DNA from: Abelmoschus esculentus
Lineage: Eukaryota; Streptophyta; Magnoliopsida; Malvales; Malvaceae
DNA length: 64,000 nucleotides
Assembly: GCA_035048815.1 (NCBI GenBank)
Contig: JAUCBN010000005.1
Location: forward strand, 11,496,517 to 11,560,516
Direction: 5' to 3'
The number at the start of each line of letters is the position of its first letter. The first letter of the stretch is position 1. Shown one piece after another: positions 12,089 to 25,300 of the stretch. Made by a program: the position numbers and the translations under genes. Below the pieces are notes generated by a model. The model was not told the DNA's origin. It saw nothing but the letters and a program-made list of their open reading frames with translations, and searched no databases.

Positions 12089-13483
12089 TGTTAGAGTATG
12101 CCCAAAGACCAATCATACGATGATTATAAAGATACTTTTATATACCAATTTTATTGAATAAAGGTATTGCCATTGTTGTTTTCAGATATATGTGTCAATG
12201 TATAACATAAACTGAGAAGCAATAAGGTCCATGTAATAGTATATGTATTATTAATAAAAGATCCTTAGTCAAGTATTATTATGGGTCTGAACAATAATAA
12301 TATGCTTAAGACTAACATGTGATTAATTGATGACAATGAGTTATCATTGACATAGAGATGTCAGAATTAATACATGAATATATTAGTTGAGAATAATATA
12401 TTGGATTGACCCACTATGAGCATATATCTTGGATTGTCATGTGACGGTCACGATATTGCTCATAGTGACAACTATATGTATGATTCTTAGACTTGAGATT
12501 ATTACTATCTCAACATATGTTGTTTTATGTGTTGATGCAGTTAAACATGTCTCGTAATTAGTTATACTATAAAAATTGACATTGGACATATTGCAATGTA
12601 TGTAGTGCAATGTGAATGATCAAGATAGGATTTTTCATTCCTACATAATAGGAAAATATATCAAAGGCCACTTGATTGAGTGACACTACAAATGCATGGT
12701 CATACTTGAATATGTTGATATGAGATATCACAAATTATTCATTAAAAGTAGTCCACTCTAGATATCAAGAAACATTAAAATAGGCTATACAAGTGTGACT
12801 ATTCCAAGACTTGTGCCTATTAAAGATATAAAAGGACAAAAGGATATAATACATTAAGATAGTTCGTCACGGACATGATATATCGAATCATGATCTCTTG
12901 TAACTTAGATGACAATGATATATTGCAAGATGTCACTCATTGTTTGTAATATTAGAATTATTCTAATATTATTACTAACGTTATAATGAGCCTGCAGGGT
13001 CACACCCAATTGTTGAAAAGGAGCAATATATATATCAGTATAAGTAGATTATATTTAATCCTAAATTTTAAATTAATGATATAATTAAAGTAATTGTATC
13101 TCTTTTAATTCGAATTAAATATAGATTCCGAAATTATATCCCTAGGGTTATACCTATATGAAGGATCTTTGGTCTAACAATCACAATAGAGAATTTTAAA
13201 TTCCCAAACCCTAGAATCACGAAAAATAGTTTTTCGAGATTTTGCTCTATCAACCGATGAACTGAGTAGAGGTTGAGACGATAGTCGTGGAGGCTAAAGA
13301 TTCGAATTGTTGAAAGATCGTGATTGTCGCAAATCCAATTGTTATTTTTGCGGCTTATCAAGGAACCTAATGTAAGTCATTGCATCTCTTCCTCTCGATT
13401 TTGGATTAAATGTACATATATCACTAGAAAGACCATCATAATTTTGTTTCGCTGCGCCATGGGGTCTGCCGACGGTCCCAACA
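12089..13483 (+). repeat. 5' LTR of copia element (1395 bp)
   Basis: It runs from TGTTAGAG to CCAACA, followed by one base and the primer-binding site. It matches the 3' LTR along its length except for about 310 bp (roughly 13003-13312) present only here. That extra part is bordered by a direct repeat, AATTGTTGAAA, at about 13009 and 13305. Confidence 0.95.
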
Positions 13484-13484
13484 G

Positions 13485-13497
13485 TGGTATCAGAGCT
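13485..13497 (+). promoter_or_regulatory. Primer-binding site of copia element
   Basis: TGGTATCAGAGCT follows the 5' LTR after a 1-nt gap. It is complementary to the 3' end of initiator Met-tRNA, the common primer of plant copia elements, and it fixes the inner edge of the LTR. Confidence 0.93.
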
Positions 13498-14916
13498 ACT
13501 TGTACGATCCGTAATTGGTTAAATACTTCGGTGATGCGATATGTATGAGATACATGCTTTATTCTACTGTATCGATGATATATATTGATATTGCTAGTTA
13601 TTTAGGGATACGATTAATATGATAATCTGTTAATTACAGTCGCCATGTTGCTACAAAGGTTTTACGATAATCATATGTCAATCGTTGACATAGTAATCAG
13701 CAAAAGTGCGATAACAGATCGCATCAAGGAAAAAGGAATAATTGTTATTTTGATACGGAAAAATCTAAGGAATTTTAAAAATCACGGAAACACGATTTTG
13801 TTGATAAATCTTATCAAATCGTGAAGTTTTTCCACAGAAAAATTATCATTATTTTCAAAATTTCCTATCAACCGTGACCCCTTGACCCCTTTGTAGGCAA
13901 CATAGATTGTAGACCCATATTGGTAACATAAACGGTTTCGTGATAGCATACATGATATGTTTGCTTTGCATGGTGTTTGACATACATGGTTATAACCCTT
14001 GTTTTTACAACAGTTGTAAAATTTAAAATACGGCTTGTATGTCGTGCCTTTCTCTATCTCTATTGTACTTCTCTTCTCATCTTACTCCCTCGTATGTAAA
14101 ACGAGTTTCTATAATTGTAATATTATTCGAAGAAGCAATCGAGACGTTTGGAGCAAAGGTGAGAAAATGCTTGAGAATTATTTTTAGTATAAAATTAGGG
14201 TTTTAAGGTTCTCCCATTGGCTTGGGATGGGCCACCTTAGTTCTTTATTTTGGGCTATAACCATTGCAAATTTTTATTTTATATCTATCATGTATGTGAT
14301 GCAATGTATGATATATATCTTCTACTTGTATATATTGATGAGATTAATAAGGGCCAAATTAAAAGAAATAATGATTAGATATTTAATGTTTTTCCTCAAA
14401 TTAATCTAAGTTAAAATTAGCCGTTCAATATTTGCCCTCGTTATGGCCTTGATCGATCTTATATGGGTTTTGCTAAAGCATTGACACATAAGTTCATCTT
14501 GGTTAAACGCGAAGAATAAGCAAGTGATATTCGTCGGTCGAAATATTTGTAATAACTTAGTTAGGTTATTCTAATTGGATTAGAAACCTAAAGGCTAAGT
14601 ATTTGGTTAGGTCATGAGATGACTGAACAAGAGTTAGTTCACCAAATGGAGGAGTTACATGAGATGTAATTAGTAAAGGGATGCTTACCTAAACAACCTC
14701 TATCATAAAAGAAAAGCCAAAGTTGATTTGAGAAATTTGTGAATTATGGATCCTCGCACACTAGAAAAATTTTTGTCAAATTTTTCCAAAATTAAAAAGG
14801 TGAGGGGTTTTTAATTTTGAAGAAAATAGTTAAAGTATTTTACAAACAAAGACCTATTTATAATATTTCAAATTGATAAATTTACTTTATATATTTCCAT
14901 TGTTGTAGATCTAAAT
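13498..14916 (+). other. Untranslated leader of copia element
   Basis: About 1.4 kb between primer-binding site and gag, AT-rich, with no credible open frame. Short frames at 13324-13548 and 14227-14409 have no recognisable domain. This is a normal place for the packaging and leader region; no specific signal is seen. Confidence 0.7.
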
Positions 14917-15720
14917 GGCAAACAACGCTATATCATTGTGATCACTCCTTGAGAATGAGAAACTCAATGGCATAAACTTCCTTGATTGGTTTCACAATTT
15001 GAGAATTGTTCTCAAACAGGAAAGAAAGGAATATGTCATTGAAGAACCTGTTCCAGATGAACTGACAACTAATGCTTCTAGAGCTGACAAAGACAAAGTT
15101 TAAGAAACATATGGATGACATATTAGATGTCGGATGTCTTATACTTGCTACCATGACTCCTGATCTTCAAAAGCAACATGAGGACATGGTTGCATATGAT
15201 ATGATTCAAAATCTTAAAGAAATATATGAGGAGCAAGCACGTCAAGAGAAGTATGAGACCTCTAAAGCTCAATTTCAGTATAAAATTGTAGAGGGATCTC
15301 CTATACGAGCTCATTTCATTAAGATGATAGATTATATCCAAATGTTGGAAAAGCTAGGATTTCCTCTCAAAGATGAATTGGCTACTGATGTTATTCTGCA
15401 ATTGTTGCTAACTTCAATCAATTTGTCCTTAATTTCAACATGAATGAAATTAACAAAACTTGGCAAAAGTTACTTGCCATGTTACGAACAGCTGAGAAAA
15501 ATATGTCTAAAGGTGGACCTAAGCCCATTCTAATGGTTCGCAAGGATAAAAGAAAGGGAAAGGCAGTGGCAAAGTACAAGGGTAAAGGTAAGCCTATACC
15601 CAAAGGACATGATGCACTGAAAACCAAAGGGGGAGTTTGCAAGGAAGGAAAATGTTTCCACTATAATAAGACCGGACATTGGAAAAGAAATTACCCCATT
15701 TACCTTGAAGAGGTCAAGAA
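14917..15720 (+). pseudogene. Copia gag (capsid and zinc knuckle), broken
   Basis: ATG at 14917 begins MANNAISL, followed by an immediate TGA, then SLLENEKLNG and DWFHNLRIVLKQERKEY, the typical start of plant copia gag. It continues as a UBN2-type capsid region (15072-15443), frameshifts near 15430-15440, and resumes at 15440 with MNEINKTWQKLLAMLRTAEK. A basic Lys/Gly-rich stretch is followed by a CCHC knuckle near 15650-15690 that has lost cysteines (CFHYNKTGHWKRNYP). Gag would form the particle and bind the RNA. Confidence 0.9.
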
Positions 15721-16985
15721 GGCAAAAGCAGATGGTGCATCTGCTTCAGGTATTTATGTTATCGATGTGAATCTGTCAACATCTTCTTCTTGGGTATTAG
15801 ATACCGATTGTGGTTCTCACATCTGTACTTCTGTACAAGGACTACAAAAGAAAAGGAATCTAGCTAAGGGAGACATAGATCTACGAGTGAGAAATGGAGC
15901 AAGAGTTATTGCATTAGCTATAAGAACATATGTTTTATTTTTACCTAGTGGACTTGATTTACACTTAGAAGATTGTTATTTTGTGTCTAGTTTGACTAAA
16001 AACATTATTTCTATTTCTTGTTTGGACAAGATTGGATTTGAGATTATTATTAAGAATAATTGTTGTTCTTTTATCTCGATATTGTTTTTTATGATTGAGC
16101 ATAATTGGTTAATGGATTATATATTTTAAATCTAGAAAATGCCATTTATAACATAAATACAAAAAGATCAAAATCAAATGACCCAAATCAAACTTATCTC
16201 TGGCATTGTCGTTTAGGCCATATAAATGAGAAACGCATATCAAGACTCCATAAAGATGGATTTTTAGATTCATTTGTTTTCGAACAATTGGATGTATGTG
16301 AATCTTGCTTATTAGAAAAGATGACTAAGGCTCCTTTTAATGGTAAAAGTGAGCGAGCAAGTAATTTATTAGGATTAATACATAGTGATGTATGTAGACC
16401 AATGAACACACAAGCTAGAGGTGGATTTCAATACTTCATCACTTTCATTGATGACTTCAGTCGATATGCTTACATTTACCTCTTGCGCCATAAATCTGGG
16501 GCTATCGAAAAGTTTAAAGAATTCAAGAATGAAGTACAAAATCAACTAGGCAAGAGTATTAAAGCACTTTGATCAGATCGAGGTGGAGAATACTTAAGCA
16601 TAGAATTTGATGAACTTCTTAAAGAATGTGGGATTGTCTCACAGCTTACTCCACTAGGTACACCACAGTGGAATGAAGTTTCTGAGAGGAGAAATCGTAC
16701 CTTGTTAGATATGGTTCGATCAATGATGAGTCATTGTTAGATATGGTTACTTTAAATCGTGTTCCATCTAAATCTGTTCAAAAGACACCATATGCGATAT
16801 GGACTGGAAAACGTCCTAGTATATCTTTTATGAAGATTTGGGGTTGCGAAGCATATGTCAAACATAAGATGTATACAAAGCTCGAACTCAAATCTCATAA
16901 GTGTAATTTTGTTGGATATCTCAAAGAAACTAAGGGATATTATTTCTTTAACCCTAAAAAGAATAAAGTGTTTTTTGCTAGAATA
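15721..16985 (+). pseudogene. Copia protease and integrase, broken
   Basis: The aspartic protease motif near 15800 reads VLDTDCGSHIC; the Gly after Asp-Thr is Asp here, which should kill it. A frameshift near 16105-16130 leads into integrase: the HCRLGHINEKRI zinc-binding start, two Cys in CESCLLEK, then LIHSDVCRPMN and the core up to a TGA at 16570-16572. The catalytic Asp-35-Glu region follows (SDRGGEYL, then WNEVSERRNRTLLDM). At 16702-16750 the 15-mer TTGTTAGATATGGTT occurs twice, with part of the normal integrase missing between copies. The frame resumes with TLNRVPSKSVQKTPYAIWTG. Confidence 0.9.
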
Positions 16986-18803
16986 TGAGTTTTTCTCGAA
17001 AGAAAATTTCTCAATAAGAAAGGAAAGGGTAGAGATATTGAACTTGGAGAAGTTCAAGAACAACAATTCACTGAGCCTAAGATTGAACATGTTTCACAAA
17101 TTGCTGAGGAACAATCAACCTATTTAGAAGCACAATCACTGCACAGGTCCACAAGAGAACGCCATGAACTTGAGAGATATGGATTTCTCATAACCACGCA
17201 TGGAGATGTTCTTATTATGGATCAAAATAAGCCAAGAACTTATCAAGAGGCAGTATCAAGCCCAGACTCTGTGAAATGGCTTGAGGCCATGAAATCTGAG
17301 ATGGAATCCATGTTAGTCAACCAAGTATGGACTTTGCTTGAATCACCTGAAGGGGTAAAACCTATAGGGTGTAAATGGGTTTTCAAGAAGAAAACCGACA
17401 TGGATGCAAACGTACAAACATACAAGGGGTGACTAGTCGCTAAAGGTTTTCGACAGGTTCATGGTATTGACTATGACGAAACTTTCTCCCTTATAATTAT
17501 GTTTAAATCCATCCAGATTTTGCTTGCTATAGCTGCATTCCATGATTATGAAATCTGGAAAATGGACGTAAAAACCGCTTTCCTTAATGGAAAACTTGAA
17601 GAGGATGTATATATGACACAACAAGAAGGTTTTGTCGCTCCAGGAAATGCTGGAAACGTTTGTAAGCTACAAAGATCCATTTATGGACTAAAGCAAGCTT
17701 CTCGAAGTTGGAATCTTCGTTTCAATGATGCGATCAAAGAGTTTGGTTTTATCAAGAAAGAAGATGAGCCTTGTGTTTACTTGAAGACAAGTGGGAGCAT
17801 TGTTTTTTTCTTAATCTTGTATGTAGATGACATACTTATTATAGGAAATGACATGCCTACCTTACAGTCAGTTAAGACTTGGTTAAGTAGTTGTTTCTCT
17901 ATGACAGATTTGGGTGAGGCAACATATATCTTAGGGGTTAAGATCTATAGGGATAGATCTAGATGACTTCTAGGTCTGAGTCAAAGTACATATATAGACA
18001 AAGTTCTGAAAAAGATTCAGTATGGAAGAATCTAAGAAAGGATTCTTACCTGTGAGACATGGTATATCTCTTTCGAAGGAAATGTATCCTTCAACTCCAC
18101 AAGAAAGAGAACGAATGAGTAAGATCACATATGCTTCGGCTATTGGTTCTATCACGTATGCCATGATATGTACTTGACGAGATGTATCATATGCCTTAAG
18201 CATGACAGGTCGATATTAGGTAAACCCTGGTGAAAGTCACTGGTAGTAGTCAAAAACATCCTTAAGTACTAGAGAAGAACTAAGGATACATTTCTTGTCT
18301 ATGGAGGCAAAAAAAGAGCTTAGTATAAAAGGTTATACTGATGCTAGTTTCCAAACAGATAAGGATGACTCAAGATTGAAATCTGGATTTGTGTTTTGCC
18401 TTAACGGAGGTGCTGTAAGCTAGAAAAGTTCTAAGCAAGATACAGTAGCTGAATCTACGATAGAGGTTGAGTATATTGCAACCAGTGAAGCTGCAAAGAA
18501 GTTATTTGGATCAAAAAGTTCATATTCGAACTAGGGGTTGTTCCAAGCATATTAGATGCTATAGAACTCCGTTGTGACAACAATGGAGCTATTAAACAAG
18601 TAAAGGAACCCAAATCTCATCAACGATCCAAACATATTCTTAGACGTTTCCATCTCATTCAAGAGATCATAGATCGAGGAGATATGGAAATATGTAGAGT
18701 ACACACGGATGATAACATTGTTGATCCCTTGACGAAGCCTTTGACGAAACAGCAGCATGATCATCACACTGAATCACTCGGTATTAGATATGTGATTGAT
18801 TAG
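16986..18803 (+). pseudogene. Copia reverse transcriptase and RNase H, broken
   Basis: The RT begins near 17270 (SVKWLEAMKSEMESM) and keeps KPIGCKWVFKKK, a stop at 17430-17432, LVAKGFRQ, DVKTAFLNGKL, YGLKQASRSW and the catalytic LYVDDILIIGND at about 17818. Stops follow at 17964-17966 and in the next 500 bp, where frames also switch. RNase H is visible from about 18460 (EVEYIATSEAAKK, where the usual EAEY has become EVEY). It runs to the natural end at 18801-18803 after GIRYVID. Sequence between 18000 and 18450 is heavily damaged. Confidence 0.9.
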
Positions 18804-18811
18804 TATTAGTT

Positions 18812-18823
18812 CTAGTGGGAGAT
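18812..18823 (+). promoter_or_regulatory. Polypurine tract of copia element
   Basis: CTAGTGGGAGAT directly precedes the 3' LTR start at 18824. The purine core AGTGGGAGA is the expected primer site for plus-strand synthesis. Confidence 0.85.
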
Positions 18824-19908
18824 TGTTAGAGTATGCCCAGAGACCAATCATATGATGATTGTAAAGATACTTTTATTTACCAAGTTTATTCAATAATGAC
18901 ATTGTCATTGTTGTTTTCAGATATATGTGTCAATGTATAACATAAACAGAGAAACAATAAGGTCCGTATAATAATATATGTATTATTATTAAAAGATCCT
19001 TAGTTAAGTATTATTATGGGTATGGACAATAATAATACGCTTAAGACTAACATGTGATTAATTGATGACAATGAGTTGTCATTGACATAGAGATGTCAGA
19101 ATTAATACATGAATATATTAGTAGAGAATAATATATTGGATTGACCCACTATGAGCATATACCTTGGATTATTATGTGACGGTCTCGATATTGCACATAG
19201 TGACAACTATATGTATGATCCTTAGACTTGAGATTATTACTATCTCAACAAATATTGTTTTATGTTTTGATGCTGTTAAACGTGTCTCGTAAATAGTTAC
19301 ACTATAAAAACTGATATTGAACATATTACAATGTATGTAGTGAGATGTGAATGATCAAGATAGGATTTGCCTTTCCTACATAATAGGAAAATATATTAAA
19401 GGCCACTTGATTGAGTAAGACTAGAAATGCATGGTCATGCTTGAATATGTTGATATGAGATATTACAAAGTATTCATTAAAAATAGTCTATTCTAGATAT
19501 TAAGAAACATTAAAATAGGCTATACAAGTGTGACTATTCCAAGACTGTGCCTATTAAAGATATAAAAAGACAAAAGGATATAATACATTAAGATAGTTGG
19601 TCACGGACATGATACATCGAATCATGATCTCTTGTAGCTTTGATGACAATGATATATTGCTAGATGTCACTCATTGTTTGTAATATTAGAATTGTTCTAA
19701 TATTATTTCTAACATTACAATGAGCCTATAGGGTCACATTGAATCGTGATTGTCACAAATCCAAATGTTGTTTTTGCTGCTTATCAGGGAACCCAATATA
19801 AGTCATCGTATCTCTTCCTCTCGATTTCGGATTAAACGTACATTGATCACTGAAAGATCATCGTAATTTCATTCCGTTGCGACATGGGATGTACCGGCGG
19901 TTCCAACA
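18824..19908 (+). repeat. 3' LTR of copia element (1085 bp, internally deleted)
   Basis: It matches the 5' LTR from TGTTAGAGTATGCCCA to CCAACA but lacks about 310 bp. Sequence passes straight from GGGTCACATTGAA (near 19735) to TCGTGATTGTCAC. The direct target duplication TTAAT follows. Confidence 0.94.
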
Positions 19909-22369
19909 TTAATAACATATAGTTTTCATTTTTTAGGGATTAAAATGTGCATGCCTAAAAAGACTTTATAGAGAATCCGTTTGAATTGTAATCAAGTAAA
20001 AAACTGAAAATTTTGGATTAATCTGTATAATTTTGTTTAAAAGCCCATATTTAACTATTTCAACTCATAAAATTTGATTTAATAACATCTGGTTTTCGTT
20101 TTGATGGGATTAAAACGTACATGTCTAAAAATGCCTTATAGAGAATCCGTTCGAATTTTAACCGAGTAAAAAGATGCAAATTTTGGATTACTCTGTATAA
20201 TTTTGTTCAAAAGCCTATAGTTAACTATTTGAACTCATAAAATTTGATTTAATAACATATGGTGTTCGTTTTATTAGGATTAAAACATACATGTCTAAAA
20301 AGGCATTATAGAGAATCCTTTCGAATTTTAACCGAGTAAAAAGCTGAAAATTTTAGATTAATTTGTATATATTTGTTCAAAAGCCCATAATTAAATATTT
20401 GAACTCATGAAGTTTGATTTAATAGCATCTGGTTTTTGTTTTGTTGGTATTAAACGTGCATGCCTAAAAATGCTTTATAGAGAATCCGTTCGAATTTTAA
20501 TCGAGTAAAAAGCAAAAAATTTTAGATTAATCTGTATAATTTTTTTCAAAAGCCCATAATTAGCTATTTAAAATCATAAAATTATATTTAATAACATCTG
20601 ATTTTTGTTTTGTTAGGATTAAAACGTGCATGTCTAAAAAGGCTTTATAGAGAATTGGTTTTAATTTTAACCGAGTAAAAAGTTGAAAATTTTAGATTAA
20701 TTTGAATAATTTTGTTGAAAAGCCTATAATTAACTATTTAAACTCTTAAAATTAGATTTAATAACATCTGGTTTTCGTTTTGTTGGGATTAAAACGTGCA
20801 TATCTAAATAGACTTTATATAGGATCCGTTCCAATTTTAACCGAGTAAAAAATTAAAAATTTGAGATTAATATGTATAACTTTGTTCAAAAGCCCATAGT
20901 TAACTATTTGAATTCATAAAATTTGATTTAATAACATCTGGTTTTCGTTTTATTGGGATTAAAACGTTCATGTCTAAAAATGCTTTATAGAGAATCTGTT
21001 CGAATTTTAACCGAGTGAAAGCTAAAAATTTTAGATTATTCTGAATATTTTTTTTGAAAAGCCCATAATTAACTATTTGAACTCATAAAATTTGATTTAA
21101 TAACATCTGGTTTTCGTTTTGTTGGGATTCAATCGAAAATATCTAAAAAGGCTTTACAGAGAATCCGTTCGAATTTTAAACAAGTAAAAACTTGAAAATT
21201 TGAGATTAATATGTATAATTTTTTTCAAAAGCCATAATTAACTCTTTGAACTCATAAAATTTTAACTGAGTAAAAAGTTGATAATTTTAGATTAATCTAT
21301 ACGATTCTATTCAAAAGCCTATATTTAACTTTTTAAACTCATAAAATTTTATTTAAAAACATCTTTTTTTCGTTTTGTTGGGATTAAAACGTGCATACCT
21401 AAATAGATTTTATATAGGATCTGTTCCAATTTTAACCGAGTAAAAAAGTAAAAATTTGAGATTAATATGTATAATTTTCTTCAAAAGCCTATGTTAATTC
21501 TTTGAATTCATAAAATTTGATTTAATAACATCTGGTTTTCGTTTTGTTGGGATTAAAACGTACATGTCTAAAAATTCTTTCTAGAGAATCCGTTCGAATT
21601 TTAACCGTGTAAAAGCTGAAAATTTAAGATTATTCTGAATATTTTTTTTCAAAATCCTATAGTTAACTATTTTAACTCATAAAATTTCATTTAATAAAAT
21701 GTGGTTTTCGTTTTGTTGTGATTAAATTGAAAATGTCTAAAAAGGCTTTATAGAGAATCCGTTCGAATTTTAACCAAGTAAAAACTTGAAAATTTTAGAT
21801 TAATCTGTATATTTTTTTTGAAAAGCCATAATTAACAATTTGAACTCATAAAATTTAATTAAATAACATATGGTTATAGTTTTGTTGGGATTAAAACGTA
21901 CATGTCTAAAAAGGCTTTATAAAGAATATGTTTGAATTTTAACCGAGTAAAAATCTAAAAATTTTAGATTAATCTGAAAAATTTTGTTCAAAAGCACATA
22001 ATTAACTATTTGAACTCATAAAATTTGATTTAATAACTTTCGGTTTTCATTTTGTTGGGATTAAAATGTGCATGTCTAAAAATGCCTTATAGAGAATCCG
22101 TTCGAATTTTAACCGAGTAAAAAACTGAAATTTTAGATTAATCTGTATAATTTTGTTCAAAAACCAATTGTTAACTATTTGAACTCATAAAATTTGATTT
22201 AATAACATCTATTTTTCGTTTTGTTGGAATTAAACATTCATTTCTAAAAATACGTTATAGTGAATCCGTTCGAATTTTAACTGAGTAAAAAGTTGATAAT
22301 TTTAGATTAATCTATATGATTCTTTTCAAAAGCCCATATTTAACTTTTTAAACTATTAAAATTTTATTT

Positions 22370-25300
22370 AAAAACATCATGTTTCCGTTATGTTGGGATT
22401 AAAACGTGCATGTCTAAAAAGGCTTTATAGAGAATCCGTTCGAATTTTAACCGAGTAAAAGCTAAAAATTTTAGATTATTCTGCATATTTTATTAAATGC
22501 TCATAATTAACTATTTGAACTCATAAAATTTGATTTAATAACATCTGCTTTTCGTTTTGTTGGGATAAAATCGAAAATGTCTCAAAAGGCCTTATAGAGA
22601 ATCCGTTCGAATTTTAACCAAGTAAAAACTTGAAAATTTTAGATTAATCTGTATAATATTTTTCAAAAGCCATAATTAACTATTTGAACTTATAAAATTT
22701 GATTCAATAAGATCTATTTGTCGTTTTTTGGATTAAAACGTGCATACCTAAAAAGACTTTATAGAAAATCCGTTTGAATTTTAACCGAGTAAAAAGCTAA
22801 AAATTTTAGATTAATCTGAATAATTTTGTTCAAAAGCACATAATTAACTATTTGAACTCATAAAATTTGATTTAATAACATTCTTTTTTCGTTTTGTTGG
22901 GATTAAAACGTGCATGTCTAAAAATGCCTTATAGAGAATCCGTTCGAATTTTAACCGAGTAAAAAACTGAAATTTTAGATTAATTTGGATAATTTTGTTC
23001 AAAAGCTCATAGTTAACTATTTGAACTCATAAAATTTTATTTAAAAACATCTAGTTTTCGTTTTTTTGGAATTAAAACATTCATGTCTAAAAATACGCTA
23101 TAGTGAATCCGTTCGAATTTTAAATGAGTTAAAAGTTGATAATTTTAGATTAATTTATATGATTCTTTTCAAAAGCCCATATTTTACTTCTAAACTCATT
23201 AAATTTTATTTAAAAACATCTTGTTTTCGTTTTGTTGGATTAAAACGTGCATGTCTAAAAATGCTTTATAGAGAATCCGTACGAATTTTAACCGAGTAAA
23301 AGTTAAAAATTTTAGATTATTCTGAATATTTCTTTCAAATGCCCATAATTAACCATTTGAACTCATAAAATTTGATTTAATAAAATTTAGTTTTCGTTTT
23401 GTTGGGATTAAATCAAAAATGTCTAAAAAGGCTTTATAGAGAATCTGTTCGAATTTTAACCAAGGAAAAACATGAAAATTTTAGATTAATCTGTATAATT
23501 TTTTTCAAAAGCCATAATTAACTATTTGAACTCATAAAATTTGATTTAATAAGATCTAGTTGTCGTTTTTTGGATTAAAACGTGCATGTCTAAAAAGGCA
23601 TTATAGATAATCCGTTCGAGTTTTAACGGAGGAAAAAGCTGAAAAATTTAGATTAATCTGTATAATTTTATTCAAAAGTTCACAATTAACTATTTGAACT
23701 CATAAAATTTAATTAAATAACATCTAGTTTTCCTTTTGTTGGGATTAAAACGTTCATGTCTAAAAAGGCTTTCTAGAGAATCCGTTTGAATTTTAACAAA
23801 GTAAAAAGCTGAAAATTTTAGATTAAGGTGTCTAATTTTGTTCAAATGTCCATATTTAACTATTTGAACTCATAAAATTTGATTTAGTAACATCTGGTTT
23901 TCGTTTTGTTGGGGTCAAAACGTGCATACCTAAATAGACTTTATATAGGATTCGTTCCAATTTTAACCGAGTAAAAAATTAAAAATTTGAGATTAATATG
24001 TATAATTTTGTTCAAAAGCCCAAAGTTAACTATTTGAATTCATAAAATTTGATTTAATAACATCTAGTTTTCGTTTTGTTGGGATTAAAACGTGCATATC
24101 TAAAAAGGCTTTATAGAGAATCCGTTTGAATTTTAACCGAGTAAAAAGCTAAAAATTTTAGATTAATCTGAATAATTTTGTTCAAAAGCACATAATTAAC
24201 TATTTGAACTAATTAAATTTGATTTAATAACATTCGGTTTTCGTTTTGTTGGGATTAAAACATGCATGTCTAAAAATGCCTTATAGAGAATCCGTTCAAA
24301 TTTTAACCGAGTAAAAAACTGAAATTCTAGATTAATTTGTATAATTTTGTTCAAAAGCCCATAGTTAACTATTTGAACTCATAAAATTTGATTTAATAAC
24401 ATCGATTTTTCGTTTTGTTGGAATTAAAACATTCATGTCCAAAAATACGCTATAGTGAATCCATTCGAATTTTAACGTAGTAAAAAGTTGATAATATTAG
24501 ATTAATCTATATGATTCTGTTCACAACCCAATATTTTACTTTTAAACTCATAAAATTTTATTTAAAAACATCTTGTTTTCGTTTTATCGGATTAAAACGT
24601 GCATGTCTAAAAATGCTTTATAGAGAATCCGTACGAGTTTTAACCGAGTAAAAGCTAAAAATTTTAGATTATTCTGAGTATTTCTTTCAAATGCCCATAA
24701 TTAACCATTTGAACTCATAAAATTTGATTTAATAACATTTGGTTTTCGTTTTGTTGGGTTTAAATCAAAAATGTCTAAAAAGGCTTTATAGAGAATCTGT
24801 TCGAATTTTAACCAAGTAAAAACTAGAAAATTTTAGATTAATCTGTATAATTTTTTTCAAAAGCCATAATTAACTATTTGAACTCATAAAATTTGATTTA
24901 ATAAGATCTAGTTGTCGTTTTTTGATTAAAACGTGCATGTCTAAAAAGGCATTATAGATAATCTGTTCGAATTTTAACGGAGGAAAAAGTTGAAAAATTT
25001 AGATTAATCTGTATAATTTTATTCAAAAATCCATAATTAACTATTTGAACTCATAAAGTTTAATTAAATAATATCTGATTTTCGTTTTGTGGGGATTAAA
25101 ACGTTCATGTGTAAAAAGGCTTTCTAGAGAATCCGTTTGAATTTTAACAAAGTAAAAAGTTGAAAATTTTAGATTAATCTGTATAATTTTGTTGAAAAGC
25201 CTATAATTAACTATTTCAACTCTTAAAATTTGATTTAATAACATATGGTTTTCGTTTCGTTGGGATTAAAACATGCATATCTAAATAGATTTTATATAGG

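Larger units (their letters stand above)
12089..19908 (+). mobile_element. Ty1/copia LTR retrotransposon, full length, inactive (7.8 kb)
   Basis: Both LTRs start TGTTAGAGTATGCCCA and end in TTCCAACA or TCCCAACA. The 5-bp target duplication TTAAT is exact at 12084-12088 and 19909-19913. Removing the element rejoins a satellite monomer in phase. The internal part has the copia order gag, protease, integrase, reverse transcriptase, RNase H. The long LTRs (about 1.1-1.4 kb) and protein style suggest an Angela/Tork-like lineage, but I cannot settle the lineage by eye. LTR divergence over the first 380 bp is roughly 7 percent, so the insertion is not recent. Stops and frameshifts interrupt every domain. 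Confidence 0.95.

Noticed and set aside
12050..12090. LINE target-site duplication
   Set aside because: Words shared by both flanks are only the satellite monomer itself; no duplication adjacent to both ends was found.
15072..15443. Independent host gene at the copia gag
   Set aside because: The sequence is typical retrotransposon gag, flanked by LTRs with a matching target duplication.
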